Shown here: in pieces, positions 61,918 to 64,000 of the stretch | How positions within the stretch are numbered: the stretch's first letter is position 1 | Layout: every line of letters begins with the position of its first letter | Position numbers and translations under genes: made by a program | The notes under the pieces: generated by a model | What the model was told of the DNA's origin: nothing | What the model saw: only the letters and a program-made list of their open reading frames with translations | Database searches by the model: none | DNA from: Physcomitrium patens | Taxonomy: Eukaryota > Streptophyta > Bryopsida > Funariales > Funariaceae | Length of the DNA: 64,000 nucleotides | Assembly: GCF_000002425.4 (NCBI RefSeq) | Contig: NC_037254.1 | Coordinates: forward strand, 18,718,880 to 18,782,879 | Direction of reading: 5' to 3'

Positions 61918-62919
61918 ATGGCTGAAAGTTTGGAATCCAAACTAGACGCCATCATAAATGCTCTTGCCTCGTTGTCACATAGGACAACAGAGATCGAAGG
62001 AATCATGGTAGGACTCCATAACAATGGAGCATCTGGGATAGCGCCATCTAAAGCATATCAGTCTCAAACTTCTGCGCCAGAAGAAGCAGTTCTACCTCAA
62101 TTTCAACAAGATCGAGTAGTCCTACAACGAAAGGAGCCTCGAGTTAGTCTTCCGGATAAGTTTGATGGAACTCGTTCCAAGTTTCGAGGTTTTGTCAACC
62201 AAATCAGGTTGATAACAATTTTACAGCCCGAACGTTATCCGACGGAAGAAGCGCGTGTTGGGCTTGTTGGAACCTTGCTTACAGCACAAGCTTTGTCTTG
62301 GTTTACTCCCTTGTTCGAGAAGCGATCGCCAATCCTGAGCAACTTTGAAACGTTCTTGGAGGCATTTGCAGAAGCATTTGGCGAGCATGATAAAGTTCGA
62401 TGGGCTATAACAAAGATCCGATCGCTACGACAAGGAACAAGCTCTGCATCAGTCTATGCCTCGGATTTAAGACAATTGGCAAGTGACATTAATTGGGGTG
62501 AAGAGGCGTTGGTGAGTCAGTTTTATTGGGGCTTGAAAGATGGTGTGAAGGACTTGCTGTTATCTCTTCCTGATCCTCAAACGCTCAACGAAGCTATTAG
62601 CCAAGCTGTAAAGTGTGACAACCGCCTATTCCAGCGTCGCCAAGACCAACGTCCAAGACACCAAATGACTCGTTACGACGTGACTATGTCTGTAAATAGC
62701 TTAAACTCACATTCGGAGGCAACAGACATGCAAATCGACACGGCGCGTGTCCAATCTCTTACTCCAACAGAGAAGAAACGGCGTATGGAGGAAGGGTTAT
62801 GTTTGTACTGTGGAGAAGAAGGTCACAAGGTTGGAAATTGCCCAAAGAAGCAAAATTGGCACCCTGTCAAGACTAGAAGTGCGATGATTCCGGAAAACGA
62901 CGACGCCCAGCCACAGTAG
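61918..62919 (+). CDS. gag: Gag polyprotein of family A element
   Basis: 333 codons from ATG 61918 to TAG 62917-62919. The Gag core has LPDKFDGTRSKFRGFVNQIR, LSWFTPLFEKRSPI, and ASVYASDLRQLASDI, and the knuckle CLYCGEEGHKVGNC (C-x2-C-x4-H-x4-C) near the end. Compared with family B, the N-terminus differs (MAESLESKLDAI in place of MAELVEMKSAMA), while the core is clearly homologous. It forms the virus-like particle and packages element RNA. No break is seen. Confidence 0.96.
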   Translation: MAESLESKLDAIINALASLSHRTTEIEGIMVGLHNNGASGIAPSKAYQSQTSAPEEAVLPQFQQDRVVLQRKEPRVSLPDKFDGTRSKFRGFVNQIRLITILQPERYPTEEARVGLVGTLLTAQALSWFTPLFEKRSPILSNFETFLEAFAEAFGEHDKVRWAITKIRSLRQGTSSASVYASDLRQLASDINWGEEALVSQFYWGLKDGVKDLLLSLPDPQTLNEAISQAVKCDNRLFQRRQDQRPRHQMTRYDVTMSVNSLNSHSEATDMQIDTARVQSLTPTEKKRRMEEGLCLYCGEEGHKVGNCPKKQNWHPVKTRSAMIPENDDAQPQ

Positions 62920-64000
62920 GAACCGTGCGGCTGGACAATCTAATATCACGACAACAATCAGGTTCCTCCTTCTCTATCCAACCTGCCCGTTGTTTTACAA
63001 TTCCTTTGTTTTTAGGCCCTCAAAAACAAAAAACTTTAGCTTTATTGGATTCGGGGGCATCTACTTGTTTTTTAGATGAAGAGTTTGCTAAACGCCACAA
63101 GATCCGTTTAGTACAGAAGTCCAAACCTGTTCACGTAGAGGTGATAGATGGACGACCCTTATTGTCAGGCAACGTTACCCACGAATCAGAACCTATAGAA
63201 GTGGTGTTTAAGGACCATAGTAGTCACGTTATTTTTAATATTATTAGAACCCCATCAAGCCCTGTTATCCTTGGTCTTCCTTGGTTAGAAGATCATAATC
63301 CGTCCATTGATTGGAGGCTACGAAGGATAACATTTCCTGAAAAAAATAATAATAAACCTGTTGGTAGAACCTACATGAAGAAATCCATGTTTATTGGAGC
63401 GAAAGCGTTCCTAAGATCGTCTAAGGAAGGCGCACCATTTGTCATTTATGCAGCTCCAACTAGCGGCGAGAATATCTCAACATCGAATATACTAGAGCAA
63501 TATAGGGATTTTGAAGACGTGTTTCAGAAGAAGAACGCCGATATATTGCCGAAACATCGACCATATGATTGCGCCATAGACTTAGAGGAAGGAGCGCAAC
63601 CACCTTTTGGTCCAATATACAACCTATCGCAGACGGAGTTGGCAGAATTGCGGAAGTACATCGATGAGAATCTAGCCAAGAATTTTATTTGACATTCAAA
63701 GTCGCCAACTGGAGCACCAATCCTATTCGTGAAGAAAAAGGATGGCTCACTGCGGATGTGCGTGGACTACCGAGGACTCAACAAGGTGACCAAGAAAAAT
63801 CGCTATCCCTTACCTTTGATCTCCGGCCTCTTAGATCAACTTGGACGTGCAAGGATTTTTACAAAGATTGATTTAAGAGGAGCCTACAACCTTGTGCGAA
63901 TCAAAGAAGGAGATGAATGGAAGACAGCCTTTCGTACAAGGTATGGCCATTTTGAGTACAATGTCATGCCTTTTGGTCTTACCAATGCTCCATCGGTCTT
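62877..64000 (+). pseudogene. pol: pol polyprotein of family A element (partial, one stop)
   Basis: The frame lies -1 relative to gag, opens after TAG 62874-62876 and overlaps gag's last 40 bases. It contains the protease active site LALLDSGASTCFLDEEF. The reverse transcriptase begins with [20 protein letters not shown]. Between them TGA at 63690-63692 replaces an arginine that the family B copy has (NFIRHSKSP), fitting a CGA to TGA change. After the stop the same frame stays open to the window edge ([28 protein letters not shown]). The catalytic YLDD, RNase H and integrase lie beyond the window. Confidence 0.9.
62892..62898 (+). promoter_or_regulatory. Candidate -1 frameshift site at the gag/pol overlap (family A)
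   Basis: GGAAAAC in phase G GAA AAC, 18 bases before the gag stop, within the overlap with the -1 pol frame. It is conserved in position and phase in family B. Confidence 0.4.

Larger units (their letters stand above)
61182..64000 (+). mobile_element. Family A chromovirus, 5' part (continues beyond the window)
   Basis: 5' LTR 61182-61614, primer-binding site at 61638-61650, gag 61918-62919, and pol in the -1 frame through protease into reverse transcriptase at the window edge. One nonsense codon (TGA 63690-63692) is seen in pol. The LTR is the same family as 1119-1613, but the U3 repeat arrays differ markedly. Confidence 0.95.

Overview
This window looks like nuclear DNA of a land plant, most likely a bryophyte and possibly a moss; this is an inference. 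The signs are very AT-rich intergenic DNA full of TA microsatellites, a few GC-richer gene islands with GT/AG introns, a plant CYP710A sterol desaturase, a plant thylakoid-lumen protein gene, and chromodomain-bearing Ty3/gypsy LTR retrotransposons (chromoviruses). Few cellular genes are visible in 64 kb.

Layout. 1-1613: 3' end of a chromovirus (family A) with its 3' LTR. 1614-17814: AT-rich DNA holding a ~190-bp tandem repeat (~2000-2840), an old LTR fragment (~3200-3430), a more complex stretch (5000-7900), a perfect 35-bp inverted repeat (8242-8326) and a GC-rich island (15.8-16.9 kb). 17815-26923: an old, decayed family B chromovirus (minus strand) whose 5' LTR is split by a second, internally deleted B element (23967-26721, plus strand). 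26.9-29.2 kb: AT-rich. 29.2-36.2 kb: gene island with CYP710A (plus), an unrecognised repeat-motif protein (minus, convergent) and possible exons of a small membrane protein. 37119-43494: a complete, fairly young B element with TSD CATGT. 44095-48984: another decayed B element. 51.3-53.8 kb: UTP23 (six exons). 56.2-58.8 kb: a TL15-like thylakoid lumen pentapeptide-repeat gene with all splice sites in place but two in-frame stops near its 3' end. 61182-64000: 5' part of a second family A element running off the window.

The cellular genes are unrelated housekeeping or metabolic functions (sterol C-22 desaturation, 18S rRNA processing, thylakoid lumen) with no visible pathway link. The most interesting material is in the retroelements. 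Family A LTRs carry an array of perfect heat-shock elements upstream of the TATA box. Families A and B share a 13+4+13-bp palindrome centred about 25 bp after the TATA box, with paired base changes. Both carry a conserved extra ORF between pol and the 3' LTR. Both have gag and pol in a -1 relation with a conserved GGAAAAC at the overlap, and a primer-binding-like motif about 23 nt inside the LTR end. Among cellular genes, the protein at 33015-34106 has an unrecognised W-[IL]-x2-[ILF]-[GS]-x2-[YW]-M-x-[RK] repeat.
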